Origin: JACCZR01 sp963844805 | GTDB lineage: Bacteria; Actinomycetota; Thermoleophilia; Solirubrobacterales; Thermoleophilaceae | Direction: 5' to 3' | Length of the DNA: 64,000 nt | NCBI GenBank assembly: GCA_963844805.1 | Contig: CAWJPU010000002.1 | Location: 62,001-126,000 of the forward strand | Part shown: positions 46,080-55,246 of the stretch, one piece after another | Position numbering within the stretch: position 1 is the first letter of the stretch | Layout: every line of letters starts with the position of its first letter | Notes under the pieces: model-generated | What the model saw: only the letters and a program-made list of their open reading frames with translations | Databases searched by the model: none | What the model was told of the DNA's origin: nothing | Made by a program: the position numbers and the translations under genes

Positions 46080-47000
46080 TCAGCCTCCGTCTGGCCCTCC
46101 GGAGACTGGCGCCCGCCTGGCCACGTCGAGTGCGCGACGCAGATCAGCGGGTGGTTTGGACTCGCAGGAAAATCGTTCCCCCGATATGGGGTGACCAAAC
46201 TCCAGACGGGTACTGTGCAGGAATTGGCGCAATAACCCAAGTCTTCCTCCGCAACCTCGCCCCCCGTATGCGGTATCGCCGCAAATCGGGTGGCCGATCT
46301 CGGACAGATGCACCCGTATCTGGTGGGTGCGCCCGGTCTCCAGCCGCACCTCCAGCAGGGTGGTGGTGGGCAGCTCCTCGACCACCGTGAAGTGGGTCAC
46401 CGCGGCCTTGGCGCGCGCGCTGTCGGTGGAGCGCAGCGCGCGCCTGCGGCGGTCCCGCCCGAGCGGGGCGTCGATGGTGCCCGACGCCGAGGGTGGGCGT
46501 CCCTCGACCAGCGCCAGGTAGGTGCGGCCCAGCTCCCGGGCGGCGATCGCCTCCTGCAGCGCGGTGAAGGCCGCTTCGGACTTGGCCACCACCATCAGCC
46601 CCGACGTGTCGCGGTCCAGCCGCTGGACGATCCCCGGGCGCATCGGGTCGTCGCCCCCCGCCGCTCGCCCGGCCAATGCGCCGGCCAGGGTCGGCCCGCG
46701 GTGCCCCGCCGCGGGGTGCACCACCAGGCCGGCGGGCTTGTCGACCACCAGCAGGTGCTCGTCCTCGTAGGGCACCTCGAACTCCGGCGCCTCGGCGGGC
46801 TCCTCGGCGCCCTCGAGGCTGAACTCCACCTCCTCCCCCACGCCGAGCACGTGCGACTTGGCCCGCGGCTGGCCGTCCACCAGCACCCGCCCGGCGTCGA
46901 TCAGGCGCTGTGCCTCGGCGCGTGAGCTCACCTCCTCGCGGGCCGCCAGCGTCACGTCCAGGCGCTCGCCGGCCTCGTCCTCGCCCGCGCGGAACCTCAT
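46080..47000 (-). CDS. rluD: RluA/RluD-family 23S rRNA pseudouridine synthase
   Basis: 306 residues. N-terminal S4-like domain (ERLDVTLAAREEVSSRAEAQ, RLIDAGRVLVDGQPRAKSHV), catalytic Asp in IVQRLDRDTSGLMVVAKSE, and the conserved C-terminal ETGRTHQIRVHLSEIGHPIC with GDTAYGG. Which uridines it modifies is not shown. The ATG overlaps the lsp stop (ATGA). Confidence 0.93.
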   Translation of the reverse strand: MRFRAGEDEAGERLDVTLAAREEVSSRAEAQRLIDAGRVLVDGQPRAKSHVLGVGEEVEFSLEGAEEPAEAPEFEVPYEDEHLLVVDKPAGLVVHPAAGHRGPTLAGALAGRAAGGDDPMRPGIVQRLDRDTSGLMVVAKSEAAFTALQEAIAARELGRTYLALVEGRPPSASGTIDAPLGRDRRRRALRSTDSARAKAAVTHFTVVEELPTTTLLEVRLETGRTHQIRVHLSEIGHPICGDTAYGGRGCGGRLGLLRQFLHSTRLEFGHPISGERFSCESKPPADLRRALDVARRAPVSGGPDGG

Positions 47001-47441
47001 CGCTCGGCGACGTAGAGCAGCCCGAGCACCCCCACCACGATCGAGGCGTCGGCCAGGTTGAAGGCGGGCCAGAAGGAGGGGTCGATGAAGTCGATCACCG
47101 CGCCGTCCCGGGCGCGGTCGGCCAGGTTGCCCAGCGCGCCCCCGAGCAGCATGCCCGTGGGCAGCCACAGCCAGGGCAGCGAGGTGTGGGTGGCGAAGAA
47201 GGCCAGCAGGGCGATCAGCGCCACCGCGATCAGGATCGCCACCAGGATCGCCGCCCTCGGGGAACACCCCGAAGGCGACGCCGGTGTTGCGCGTGTTGGT
47301 CAGGTCGATGCCGAAGAAGACGTTCTCGCTGCGCCCCGGCTGCACCGAGGCGATCGCGATCTGCTTCAGCGCCTGGTCGGCCGCCACGACCACGCCGGTC
47401 GTGGCCGCCACGCGCGCCCAGGCGGCCACCCGCGGGCCCAC
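46997..47441 (-). CDS. lsp: lipoprotein signal peptidase (frameshifted)
   Basis: Signal peptidase II, an aspartic membrane protease. GTG 47441 gives MGPRVAAWARVAATTGVVVA, the conserved ADQALKQIA and TNTRNTGVAFGVFPEG. The frame changes near 47255 (one extra base) into AILVAILIAVALIALLAFF, and continues with GGALGNLADRARDGAVIDFI, which carries the catalytic Asp residues. Corrected length about 147 residues, slightly short. Confidence 0.92.
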
Positions 47442-47446
47442 GGCCG

Positions 47447-47752
47447 CTACGCGCCGCGGATGAGGTCGGCGAGGAGCGGGCCGACGATCAGCAGTACGAA
47501 GGTGCCGACCATCGGGCTGAGGTCCAGCGCGCCCGGGCCGAGCTTGATCATCGGCAGGAAGCGGCGGAACAGGCCCAGGTAGGGGCCCGTCACGTCGCGG
47601 ACGAAGGTGAGGAACATGTCCAGGTAGCGGTTGTAGGGGACCCGCGGCAGGAAGCTCATCAGCACCGCGACGAAGATCAGCGCCACGTAGACGTAGGTCA
47701 GCGTCTCGACGTAGTCGCCGATCTCCCCCCGCACCGACGCCAGCACCGTCAC
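47447..47752 (-). CDS. YggT-family membrane protein
   Basis: 101 residues with two membrane helices and the family core FLTFVRDVTGPYLGLFRRFL between them. Members lie beside sepF and proC in many Gram-positive cell-division clusters; a role in envelope or division is suggested, not proven. Its GTG overlaps the proC stop (GTGA). Confidence 0.9.
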   Translation of the reverse strand: MTVLASVRGEIGDYVETLTYVYVALIFVAVLMSFLPRVPYNRYLDMFLTFVRDVTGPYLGLFRRFLPMIKLGPGALDLSPMVGTFVLLIVGPLLADLIRGA

Positions 47753-48486
47753 CGCACCGCCTCCACGATCTCGTCCACCGCGGCGGTCAGCGCGCCGGGC
47801 AGTCCCTCGCGCTCCAGCGTCTTCAGGCCCTGCTCGGTCAGGCCGCCGGGGGTGGCCACGCGCTCGCGCAGGTCCGCTGTGTCGTCGCCGTGCGCCCGCA
47901 GCCAGGTGGCGGTGCCGGCCATGGTCTCGACCACCATGCGGCGGGCCTGGTCGGCCTCCAGCCCCTGGCCCGCGCCGGCGGTGGCCAGCGACTCGGCCAC
48001 CAGGGCGAGGAAGGCGGGCCCGCAGCTCATGACCGCCATGGCGGGCTCGAGCTGGGCCTCCTCCAGGGGCACGACCACACCGGCCCGGGCGAGCAGCTCG
48101 AGCAGCTCGGGCTCCCCGTGGCCGGCGTGACAGATCACTCCCGCGGAGTGCTCGACGGGCAGGTTGGGCATGAGCCGAAGGACGGGCCGGTCGGGATAGG
48201 CCGCCTCGAGCTGGGCCAGCTTGACCCCGGCGAGCACGGACGCGATCGCCTTGGCCTTCGGCGCCACCTCCGCGGCCACCTCGTCCAGCTGCTTGGGCTT
48301 GTGGCAGAGCAGCACCACGTCCGCGCGCTCGGCCACCTCGGCGTTGGAGGCCGCCGCCTCTCCTCCGGTGGCCTCGGCCAGGCGCCGCGCCTTGGCGGGA
48401 TCGACGTCCGAGACGAGCACGGGCTCGTCCATGCCGCGCGCCAGCGCGCTCGCCATGTTCCCCGCCCCGATCAGCCCCAGTTTCAC
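47749..48486 (-). CDS. proC: pyrroline-5-carboxylate reductase
   Basis: 245 residues. N-terminal Rossmann motif MKLGLIGAGNMASALARGM, and C-terminal AVMSCGPAFLALVAESLATA and RERVATPGGLTEQGLKTLER. Last step of proline synthesis with NADPH. The conserved PGG(T)T reads PGGLTEQG here, still within family variation. Lies between sepF and yggT. Confidence 0.94.
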   Translation of the reverse strand: MKLGLIGAGNMASALARGMDEPVLVSDVDPAKARRLAEATGGEAAASNAEVAERADVVLLCHKPKQLDEVAAEVAPKAKAIASVLAGVKLAQLEAAYPDRPVLRLMPNLPVEHSAGVICHAGHGEPELLELLARAGVVVPLEEAQLEPAMAVMSCGPAFLALVAESLATAGAGQGLEADQARRMVVETMAGTATWLRAHGDDTADLRERVATPGGLTEQGLKTLEREGLPGALTAAVDEIVEAVR

Positions 48487-48543
48487 GGGGTCACACTAGC
48501 CCGCGGAGCGCAGCCCGGGCGCCGGCCGGCGCGCACTGAGTCC

Positions 48544-49107
48544 CTAGCTCTGGTTGAAGAAGCCCTTCTCGATCAGGCGGGCGCGTTCCTCGGCCGAGAC
48601 GTCGACGTTGCGCGGGGTCAGCAGGAACACCTTGTCGGCGATCCGCTGCATGCCGCCGTCGAGCGCGTAGGTGAGGCCGGAGGAGAAGTCGATCAGCCGC
48701 TTGGAGAGATCCGTGTCGGTGCCCTGGAGGTTCAGGATGACCGGGATCGCGTCCTTGAACTGGTCGGCGATCTGCTGGGCGTCGTTGAAGCTCTTGGGCA
48801 CCACGAGGTGGACCTGGAGGTCGCCCCCGTTGGCCCGGCCGTTGGTCTCCACCGGGCGCAGGACGCGGGTCTCGCCGCGGCCGCCGGACGGGGAGTCGTC
48901 GGCGAAGATGTCGTCGAAGTCGTCGCGGCGGCGGCGGGACAGGCGGCGGACGTTGGGCCGCTCGCGGTAGGTGTCCTCCATCTCGGCCTCGGGCTCGCGC
49001 GGCGGGCGCTCGCGCTCCCGGTCGCGGACGGGCTCGGCGTAGGCCTCCTCGTCCTCAGCGAGGCCGAAGTAGACGAGAGCACGGTGCCAGGTGTCGCGAA
49101 GCGCCAT
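48544..49107 (-). CDS. sepF: cell division protein SepF
   Basis: 187 residues from ATG 49107 (AGGACC upstream). Short amphipathic N-terminus MALRDTWHRALVYFGLAEDE, a charged Arg/Glu linker, and the C-terminal DUF552 domain: DLQVHLVVPKSFNDAQQIAD, AIPVILNLQGTDTDLSKRLI, DFSSGLTYALDGGMQRIADK. Anchors FtsZ to the membrane in actinobacteria, which lack FtsA. No ftsZ is in the window. It heads the sepF-proC-yggT-lsp-rluD run. Confidence 0.95.
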   Translation of the reverse strand: MALRDTWHRALVYFGLAEDEEAYAEPVRDRERERPPREPEAEMEDTYRERPNVRRLSRRRRDDFDDIFADDSPSGGRGETRVLRPVETNGRANGGDLQVHLVVPKSFNDAQQIADQFKDAIPVILNLQGTDTDLSKRLIDFSSGLTYALDGGMQRIADKVFLLTPRNVDVSAEERARLIEKGFFNQS

Positions 49108-49131
49108 ATCGAGGGGTCCTTTCGCCCATAA

Positions 49132-49148
49132 CGAGAGAAACCCTCTCG
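49132..49148. promoter_or_regulatory. inverted repeat between sepF and the divergent hydrolase
   Basis: CGAGAG-AAACC-CTCTCG, 6 bp each arm, in the 73-base divergent region. TTAGAT on the plus strand at 49161-49166 could be a -10 for the hydrolase. An operator is possible but not shown. Confidence 0.35.
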
Positions 49149-49180
49149 AAACGGTATCGCTTAGATAAGGGCCTTCCGCC

Positions 49181-50032
49181 GTGTCCACGCACCTTCCCAC
49201 CTCGACGGAGATCGAACTCGAGCTGCCCTCGGGGGTGACGCTGCGGGGGGAGGACGCCGGCGCGGGCCCCGCCATCGTCCTCCTGCACGGGCTGTCGGCC
49301 ACCCGCCGCCACGTGGTGCAGGGCTCCAACTACCTGCTGCGCCATGGCTACCGGCTGATCGGCTACGACGCGCGTGGGCACGGCATCTCGGGCGCGGCGC
49401 CGGATCCCAAGGCCTATGGGTACTCCGACCTCAGCGAGGACCTCGATGCGGTCCTCGACCGCCTGGAGCTGGAGAGCTTCGTGCTGGCCGGCAGCTCCAT
49501 GGGGGCCGCCACCGCGATGGCGTTCGCCCTGCGCGAGCCCGAGCGGGTGCGCGCGCTGGTCCAGATCACCCCCGCCTACGGCGGCGCTCCGCGCACGGAC
49601 GGGATCGACAAGGACCACATCTGGATCGAGATGGCCGACGCCCTGGCCGATGGCCCGGAGGCCTTCGCCGAGGCGGCGATCCCGCGCGACATGCCCGAGA
49701 AGTGGCGCGACACCGCCAAGGAGGCCACGATCCAGCGCATGGAGGCCCACACCGACCTGGAGGCGGTGGCCAACGCCATGCGGGTGGTCCCGTGGTCGAC
49801 GGCGTTCGACGGGATGGAGCAGCTGGAGGACCTGCAGGTGCCCACCCTGGTGGTCGCCAGCCGCGACGAGGCCGACGGGCTGCACCCCTACGAGGTCGCC
49901 GAGGAGTACGCCGAGCGCCTTCCCCGGGCCGAGCTGCTCGTGGAGGACGAGGACCAGTCGCCGATCGCCTGGCAGGGCGCCCGCCTGTCGCGGGCGATCG
50001 AGGACTTCCTACGCCGGGAAGGGGTCGAATAG
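49181..50032 (+). CDS. alpha/beta hydrolase
   Basis: 283 residues from GTG 49181. Oxyanion region VLLHGLSATRRHVVQGSNYL, LIGYDARGHGISG, nucleophile elbow LAGSSMGAATAM with Ser106, and an acid candidate in VVASRDEADGLHP. The usual late GxGH histidine is absent: that region reads VEDEDQSPIAWQGARLSR. It lies as a lone plus-strand gene between sepF and yggS, and overlaps yggS by 24 bases at the 3' end. Confidence 0.88.
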   Translation: MSTHLPTSTEIELELPSGVTLRGEDAGAGPAIVLLHGLSATRRHVVQGSNYLLRHGYRLIGYDARGHGISGAAPDPKAYGYSDLSEDLDAVLDRLELESFVLAGSSMGAATAMAFALREPERVRALVQITPAYGGAPRTDGIDKDHIWIEMADALADGPEAFAEAAIPRDMPEKWRDTAKEATIQRMEAHTDLEAVANAMRVVPWSTAFDGMEQLEDLQVPTLVVASRDEADGLHPYEVAEEYAERLPRAELLVEDEDQSPIAWQGARLSRAIEDFLRREGVE

Positions 50033-50620
50033 GACCGACCCCAGCCGGACGATGGTCGCGCCCTCCTGCGCGGCCACCTCGTAGTCCTGGCTGGTCCCCA
50101 TCGACAGCTCGCGCAGGCCATGCTCGGCCGCGAGCTCGGCCAAGCGGGCGAAGTAGCGGCGGTTGTCCTCGGCCCTCTCCACGAACGGGGGCATGGTCGC
50201 CAGGCCCCTGACCGGGACCGGGCAGCGCTCGATGTAGCCGCCGAGCTCGGCGGGGTCGATGCCCGCCTTGCTGTCCTCGCCCGCGACGTTGACCTGGATC
50301 AGGGCCTCCACCCCTCCAGTCGCTTCAGCGCCGACTCGCTGGCCACGGAGTGGATCAGCCGCACGCGGGGCGCCACGTCCTTGACCTTGCGGCTCTGCAG
50401 CGCGCCGATGAAGTCCCAGTGCTCGAACAGGTCCCCGTGGGCGTCCTGCTTGGCCACCAGGGCCTGCGCGCGGTTCTCCCCCACCACGGTCACGCCGCCC
50501 TCGGCCAGCGCCGGCAGGTCGCCGGCGTCCAGGTACTTGATCGCCGCCAGCCACCTCGACGTCGGGCCCGATCGCCTCGCGAACGCGATCCAGGTTCGCG
50601 CGCACGCCGTCAGGGTCCAT
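50009..50620 (-). CDS. YggS-family PLP-binding homeostasis protein (two frameshifts)
   Basis: ATG 50620 gives MDPDGVRANLDRVREAIGPD; the frame changes near 50552 to AIKYLDAGDLPALAEGGVTV (Lys of AIKY is the PLP-binding residue) and VVGENRAQALVAKQDA; it returns near 50310 to VEALIQVNVAGEDSKAGIDP, ending LSMGTSQDYEVAAQEGATIV and RLGSVLFDPF. About 204 residues, slightly short. Keeps pyridoxal phosphate pools and lies in division clusters of many Gram-positives. Confidence 0.9.
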   Translation of the reverse strand: MDPDGVRANLDRVREAIGPDVEVAGGDQVPGRRRPAGAGRGRRDRGGGEPRAGPGGQAGRPRGPVRALGLHRRAAEPQGQGRGAPRAADPLRGQRVGAEATGGVEALIQVNVAGEDSKAGIDPAELGGYIERCPVPVRGLATMPPFVERAEDNRRYFARLAELAAEHGLRELSMGTSQDYEVAAQEGATIVRLGSVLFDPFPA

Positions 50621-51299
50621 CGCGAACGACCACCCCCGCCTGGCGGCCGGTCACGCCGTTGTCGCGCCGGTGCGAGAAGAACAGCTCGGGGTGGCAGCTG
50701 GTGCACAGGTCGACCTCCAGGATCCGCGTGACACCCATGGCCTCCAGCTGCTCGCGGACGATCCCGCGCAGGTCGAGGTGGGTCTGCGCCCGAGCGGCCG
50801 AGCTCTGCGGCCACCTCCTCGCCCACCTCGTAACAGCACTTCCCGATGCCCGGGCCGATGGCCGCCGCGGGCGTGGGGTCGAAGTGCTCCAGCGCCCTGC
50901 CGATGATTCCCCCCGCCAGGCCGCGCCAGCCGCAGTGCAGCATCGCGACCTGGTCCTCGCCGGCGAGCGCCACCGGCAGGCAGTCCGCCACCTGCACCAA
51001 GAGGCCGAGGCCGCGCTCGCGGGTCAGGTGGCCGTCGACCTCGGGCGGGTCGCCGCCCCCGTCCGGCGGGCCCGGACCACTCCCGCAGCTCCACGCCGTG
51101 CACCTGGCGGCCGAGCGCGGTGTGCTCGGCCCCGGTGTGGCGCTCCAGCCGGCGCCGGTTCTCGAACACCCGCTCGGCCTCGTCGTCGGTCCACAAGGCC
51201 GAGGTTGAGCGAGCTGAACGGGCCCTCGCTGACGCCGCCCCGGCGGGTCGAGAAGGTCACGCGCGCGCCGGGGAGCGCGAGGTCGAAGTGGTCGCTCAC
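50610..51299 (-). CDS. pgeF: PgeF/YfiH-type multicopper-oxidase-like purine nucleoside enzyme (several frameshifts)
   Basis: GTG 51299 gives MSDHFDLALPGARVTFSTRR, GGVSEGPFSSLNLG; then near 51195 WTDDEAERVFENRRRLERHT and ALGRQVHGVELREWSGP; then near 51060 LLVQVADCLPVALAGEDQVA, MLHCGWRGLAGGI, GPGIGKCCYEVGEEVAAELG; then near 50795 LDLRGIVREQLEAMGVTRIL and CTSCHPELFFSHRRDNGVTG. The zinc ligands (His, Cys, His) are all kept. Ends at TGA 50612-50610 inside yggS. Corrected length about 229 residues. The family cleaves or deaminates purine nucleosides. Confidence 0.87.
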
Positions 51300-52517
51300 G
51301 ATCCCTCCCGGGCCACCCGCAGGGCGAGGTCGAGCTGCTCCTCGCGGCTCGCGACGTCGCCGTCCAGGGTTCGCCGCAGCGTCTCCTCCAGCGCGGCGCC
51401 CACGGCGGGGCCGGGGGCCACGCCGGCGTCGATCAAGTCGTCGCCGGAGATCGCCAGCCGCGTGTGGCGCAGGTCGCCGACCCAGCGCAGCACGGGCTCG
51501 GCCGGGGCGCCCAGCGCCAGGGCGAGCGCCAGCGCCTCCGGCGGCTCCCGGCGCAGCAGCGCGCGGAGCTCAGACGGCCGAAGCGGGCGCCGCAGCTCGG
51601 CGGCCAGCAGGGGAGCGGTGCGCGCCGCCCGCGCGGCCGCGTCGCGCCGCGAGGCGTCGAGGCCCAGCGTGCCGATCCAGTCGCCCAGCCGGGAGGGCGA
51701 GCGAACGGCCAGCGCGGCGAGGCCGGCCAGGGCGCGGTCGGCGCCGGTCTCCAGGGCGGCAAGCTCGGTCGCGGCCACCAGCTCGCCCTCGGCGTGCAGC
51801 TCGGGGTGCATGGCCTCGTCGACACCCAGGTCGCCGAGGCGGTCGACGGCCTTGCCGGCCTCGGTCTCCGCCAGCAGCCGCAGCAGCTCGTGCGCCACGC
51901 GCTCGTTGGACACGGTGGCCATCGCGCCGCCCTTGACCGCGTCCCGCGCCAGCCCTTCGCTGTCTCCGTCCAGGGCGAAGCCCAGCCTCGGCTCGTAGCG
52001 CGCGGCGCGCAGGATGCGCGTGGGGTCGTCGATGAACGAGTCCCTCGTGCAGGACGCGCAGGACGGCCTCCTCCAGGTCGCCCATGCCGCCGAGCGGGTC
52101 GCGCAGGTGGCCCAGGTCGTCACCGCTCAGGCCGACCGCCATGGCGTTGATCGCGAAGTCCCGGCGGGCCAGGTCCTCCTCCAGCGGGGCCGGCTCCACG
52201 CGCGGCAGCGCGCCGGGCCGCGGGTAGGTCTCGCGCCGGGTGGCGGCGAGGTCGAAGGTGAAGCCGTCGGCCGCCGTCACGGTCGCCGTTCCGAAGCGCT
52301 CGTGGCGCACCGAGCGCCCGCCCAGCTGGTCGGCCAGCACCTGCGCCGCGCCGACGGCGTCGCCCTCGACCGCCAGGTCCAGGTCGACCGCCGGCTCCTC
52401 GAGCAGCAGGTCGCGCACCGCTCCGCCGACCAGGTGCACCGGAGGAAGGCCGGTCAGCAGCGGCAGCAGGCGCTCCATGCCGGGCACCGCCCGCAGCCGT
52501 TCGCGCAGCGCGTCCAT
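51296..52517 (-). CDS. CCA-adding / poly(A) polymerase-family nucleotidyltransferase (frameshifted, no stop between it and hisF)
   Basis: Class II tRNA nucleotidyltransferase fold. PVHLVGGAVRDLLLEEPAVD with Asp pair in DLDLAVEGDA, then FDLAATRRETYPRPGALPRV, ARRDFAINAMAVGLSGDDLG, RDPLGGMGDLEEAVLRVLHE; the frame changes near 52042 (one extra base) to SFIDDPTRILRAARYEPRLG. The C-terminal half lacks an HD motif. The natural ATG at 52517 is in the same frame as hisF and no stop separates them. Likely adds CCA to tRNA 3' ends. About 406 residues. Confidence 0.87.
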
Positions 52518-53276
52518 CACGAGCCGGACGGGTACCCCCGCGTCGCGCATGCGCTCCTTGGCCTCGCGCACGGTGGTCTGGCCGTAGTGGAAGATCGAGG
52601 CCGCCAGCACGGCGTCGGCGCCGCCCTCCTCGACCGCCTCGACGAGGTGCTCGGCCGATCCCGCACCGCCGCTGGCGATCACCGGCACCTCCACGGCGTC
52701 CGCCACCCGGCGGGTGAGCTCGAGCTCGAAGCCGTCCTCGGTGCCGTCGCGATCCATGCTGGTCAGCAGGATCTCCCCCGCTCCCCGCTCGGCGCCCTCG
52801 CGCGCCCACTCCACCGCCTCGCGGCCGGTCGGCGTGCGGCCTCCGTTGACGAGCACGTCGTAGTTCCCGTCCTCGCGCCGGCGGGCGTCGATGGCCAGCA
52901 CCACGCATTGGGCGCCGAACACGTCGGCCATCCGGTCGATCAGCGAGGGGTCGCTCACCGCCGCCGAGTTCACCGAGGTCTTGTCGCAGCCGGCGTCCAG
53001 GACCGCCTGGGCGTCCGCCGGCGAGCGCACGCCGCCGCCGATCGTGAACGGGATGAAGATCTCGTCCGCGCAGCGGCGGGCCAGCGCGGCCACGGTCTCG
53101 CGCTTCTCGTGCGAGGCGGTGATGTCCAGGAAGCACAGCTCGTCGGCGCCCTCCTCCTGGTAGCGGGCGGCGAGCTCCACCGGATCGCCGGCGTCGCGGA
53201 TGTCGACGAAGTTGGTGCCCTTCACCACCCGGCCCTTGTCCACGTCCAGGCAGGGAATCACTCGCCTCAGGAGCAT
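52518..53276 (-). CDS. hisF: imidazole glycerol phosphate synthase cyclase subunit, reading open into the next gene
   Basis: MLLRRVIPCLDVDKGRVVKG start with the catalytic Asp; VELAARYQEEGADELCFLDI, FIPFTIGGGVRSPADAQAVL, VVLAIDARRREDGNYDVLVN, ILLTSMDRDGTEDGFELEL, VPVIASGGAGSAEHLVEAVE. The conserved end MRDAGVPVRL occurs at residue 252, the normal full length, but no stop follows and the frame continues into the nucleotidyltransferase. Closes the imidazole ring together with HisH. The ATG overlaps the hisA stop by one base (TGATG). Confidence 0.95.
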
Positions 53277-54000
53277 CAGTCCAGCACCTCCTGGGCCTCG
53301 CCCACCTCGAAGCGGCCCTCGTACAGCGCCTTGCCGGAGATCACGCCGACCAGGTTCGCGAGGCCGAGGCCCTTCAGCCCGCGCAGGTCGTCGAGCGAGC
53401 CGATCCCACCGGAGTAGACGACCTCGCCCGGGAAAGCGGAGCAGACGCGCTCGACCTCGGCGAGGTCCGGCCCCTCCAGCATCCCGTCGCGCTCGACCGA
53501 GGTGTAGACCACCCGCTACACGCCGCGCCGATCGAGGTCGCGCAGCACCTGCTCGGGCTCGCCCGCGGTCTCCTCGGTCCAGCCCCTGACCGCCACGCGG
53601 CCCCCGCGCACGTCGACGCCCACCGCCACCTGCGTCGCGGAAGTCGCCCAGCGCCTGCTCGAGGAAGTCCACGTCGGTCAGGGCCGCCGTGCCCAGGATC
53701 ACCCGCTCCACGCCGGCCTCCAGCGCGCGGCGGATCGCCTTCAGCGAGCGCAGCCCGCCGCCGTACTGCACCGGCAGGCCCAGCTCGCGCACGATGCGCT
53801 CCGGCGTGGCCCAGGTTGGCCGGCTCGCCCTCGCGGGCGCCGTCGAGGTCCACCACGTGAAGAGCGCGGGCGCCGGCCACGCCGAAGTCGCGGGCGGCCT
53901 CCACCGGATCCTCGCCGTACACGGTCTCGCGCGCGAAGTCGCCCTGCTGCAGGCGCACGGCCCGGCCGTCGCGGATGTCCACCGCCGGCAGGAGGATCAT
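53276..54000 (-). CDS. hisA: phosphoribosyl-formimino-AICAR-phosphate isomerase HisA, disrupted by several frameshifts and one in-frame TAG
   Basis: ATG 54000 (overlaps hisH stop, ATGA) gives MILLPAVDIRDGRAVRLQQG and DFARETVYGEDPVEAARDFG. Frames then change near 53815 to MRELGLPVQYGGGLRSLKAI and ALEAGVERVILGTAALTDVD, again near 53635, and finally to VVYTSVERDGMLEGPDLAEV with VVYSGGIGSLDDLRGLKGLG. Between the last pieces a TAG (53518-53516) lies in frame directly before VVYTSVERDG. All catalytic segments are present when joined (about 240 residues). Since hisF, hisH and the rest are intact, sequence error is the likeliest cause. Confidence 0.88.
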
Positions 54001-54665
54001 GCGGCGCACAGGCGGGCGAAGTTGCCCAGCAGCGCGAGCCCGTCGGGCCCCGACTTCTCGGGGTGGAACTGCACCCCGTACACGGGCGGGCGCGCGACCA
54101 CGCTGGCGAACTCCCCGCCGTAGGTGGCGGTGCCCACCACGTCGCCGTTCAGCGGCCGTGGGGCGAACGAGTGCACGTGGTAGAAGGGGCACGGGTCGGG
54201 CAGGCCCTGCGCCAGCGGGCTCGGCTGCCGCCAGGAGACGGGATTCCAGCCGATCTGCGGCACCTTCAGGCCGTCGGCGTCCAGCGCCCGGACCTCGCCG
54301 CCCAGCAGCCCGATCCCCTCCGCGCCGCCCAGCTCGGTCGAGGACTCGAACAGCAGCTGCATGCCCACGCACAGGCCGATCACCGGCACTCCGGCCTCCA
54401 CGCGCTCGCGCAGCAGCTCGTCGAAGCCCAGCTCGCGCACGCCCTCCATCGCGCGCGGGAACGCCCCTACGCCGGGGAGCACCACGCCGTCGGCGGCGCG
54501 CACCTCGCCGTGGTCGCGCGTGCGCACGGCGCGCACGCCCACGTGCTCGAGCGCCTTCTCCACCGAGCGCAGGTTGCCCATGCCGTAGTCGAGGACGGCG
54601 ATCGTCGTCTCAGGGAGGAGCGCAGCCCGAGCGTTGGTCGGGCGAGCACCGGACCTCGTGGTCAT
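53997..54665 (-). CDS. hisH: imidazole glycerol phosphate synthase glutaminase subunit
   Basis: 222 residues. Class I glutamine amidotransferase: IAVLDYGMGNLRSVEKALEH, nucleophile Cys in VIGLCVGMQLLFESSTELGG, and His-Glu in VYGVQFHPEKSGPDG. Supplies ammonia to HisF. A 20-residue N-terminal extension (MTTRSGARPTNARAALLPET) precedes the normal start of the fold, so translation could begin later, but the ATGA overlap with hisB favours 54665. Confidence 0.95.
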   Translation of the reverse strand: MTTRSGARPTNARAALLPETTIAVLDYGMGNLRSVEKALEHVGVRAVRTRDHGEVRAADGVVLPGVGAFPRAMEGVRELGFDELLRERVEAGVPVIGLCVGMQLLFESSTELGGAEGIGLLGGEVRALDADGLKVPQIGWNPVSWRQPSPLAQGLPDPCPFYHVHSFAPRPLNGDVVGTATYGGEFASVVARPPVYGVQFHPEKSGPDGLALLGNFARLCAA

Positions 54666-55246
54666 AACACGCCCTTGGTCGAGGGCACCCCGCCGGAGCC
54701 GGTCTCGGCCACGGCGGCGCGCAGCGCCCGGGCGAAGGCCTTGAACAGCGCCTCCACGATGTGGTGGGTGTTGCTGCCCGCCTCCAGGCGCAGGTGCAGC
54801 GTGAGCTTCGCCGTGTTGGCCACCGCGCGGAAGAACTCCTCGGCCAGGTCGGCGTCGAAGTCGCCGATGCGCACCGGCGGCACATCGGCCTCGAAGGCCG
54901 TGAACGGCCGGCCCGACAGGTCGATCGCCGCGCTCGCCCGCGCCTCGTCCATCGGCACCACCGCGTGGCCGTAGCGCTCGATGCCGGCGCGGTCGCCCAG
55001 CGCCTCGTCCAGCGCGGCCCCCAAGGCCAGGCCCGTGTCCTCGACGGTGTGGTGCGGGCCGGTCTCCAGGTCGCCCTCGACGCGCACGTCGAGGTCGAAG
55101 CCGCCGTGGCGCGCGATGGCGTCCAGCATGTGGTCGAAGAAGCCGACGCCGGTCTCGCGCACGCCCTCGCCGACGCCGTCGAGCTCGAGCAGCAGCCGAA
55201 CGTCGGTCTCGCCGGTCTTGCGGGCGATGTCGGCGCGGCGGCTCAC
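54662..55246 (-). CDS. hisB: imidazoleglycerol-phosphate dehydratase
   Basis: 194 residues from GTG 55246 (GTGA overlap with hisD). Manganese-binding His clusters in GVGFFDHMLDAIARHGGFDL, GPHHTVEDTGLALGAALDEA and GSNTHHIVEALFKAFARALR. The single-function form without the phosphatase domain. Confidence 0.97.
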   Translation of the reverse strand: MSRRADIARKTGETDVRLLLELDGVGEGVRETGVGFFDHMLDAIARHGGFDLDVRVEGDLETGPHHTVEDTGLALGAALDEALGDRAGIERYGHAVVPMDEARASAAIDLSGRPFTAFEADVPPVRIGDFDADLAEEFFRAVANTAKLTLHLRLEAGSNTHHIVEALFKAFARALRAAVAETGSGGVPSTKGVL

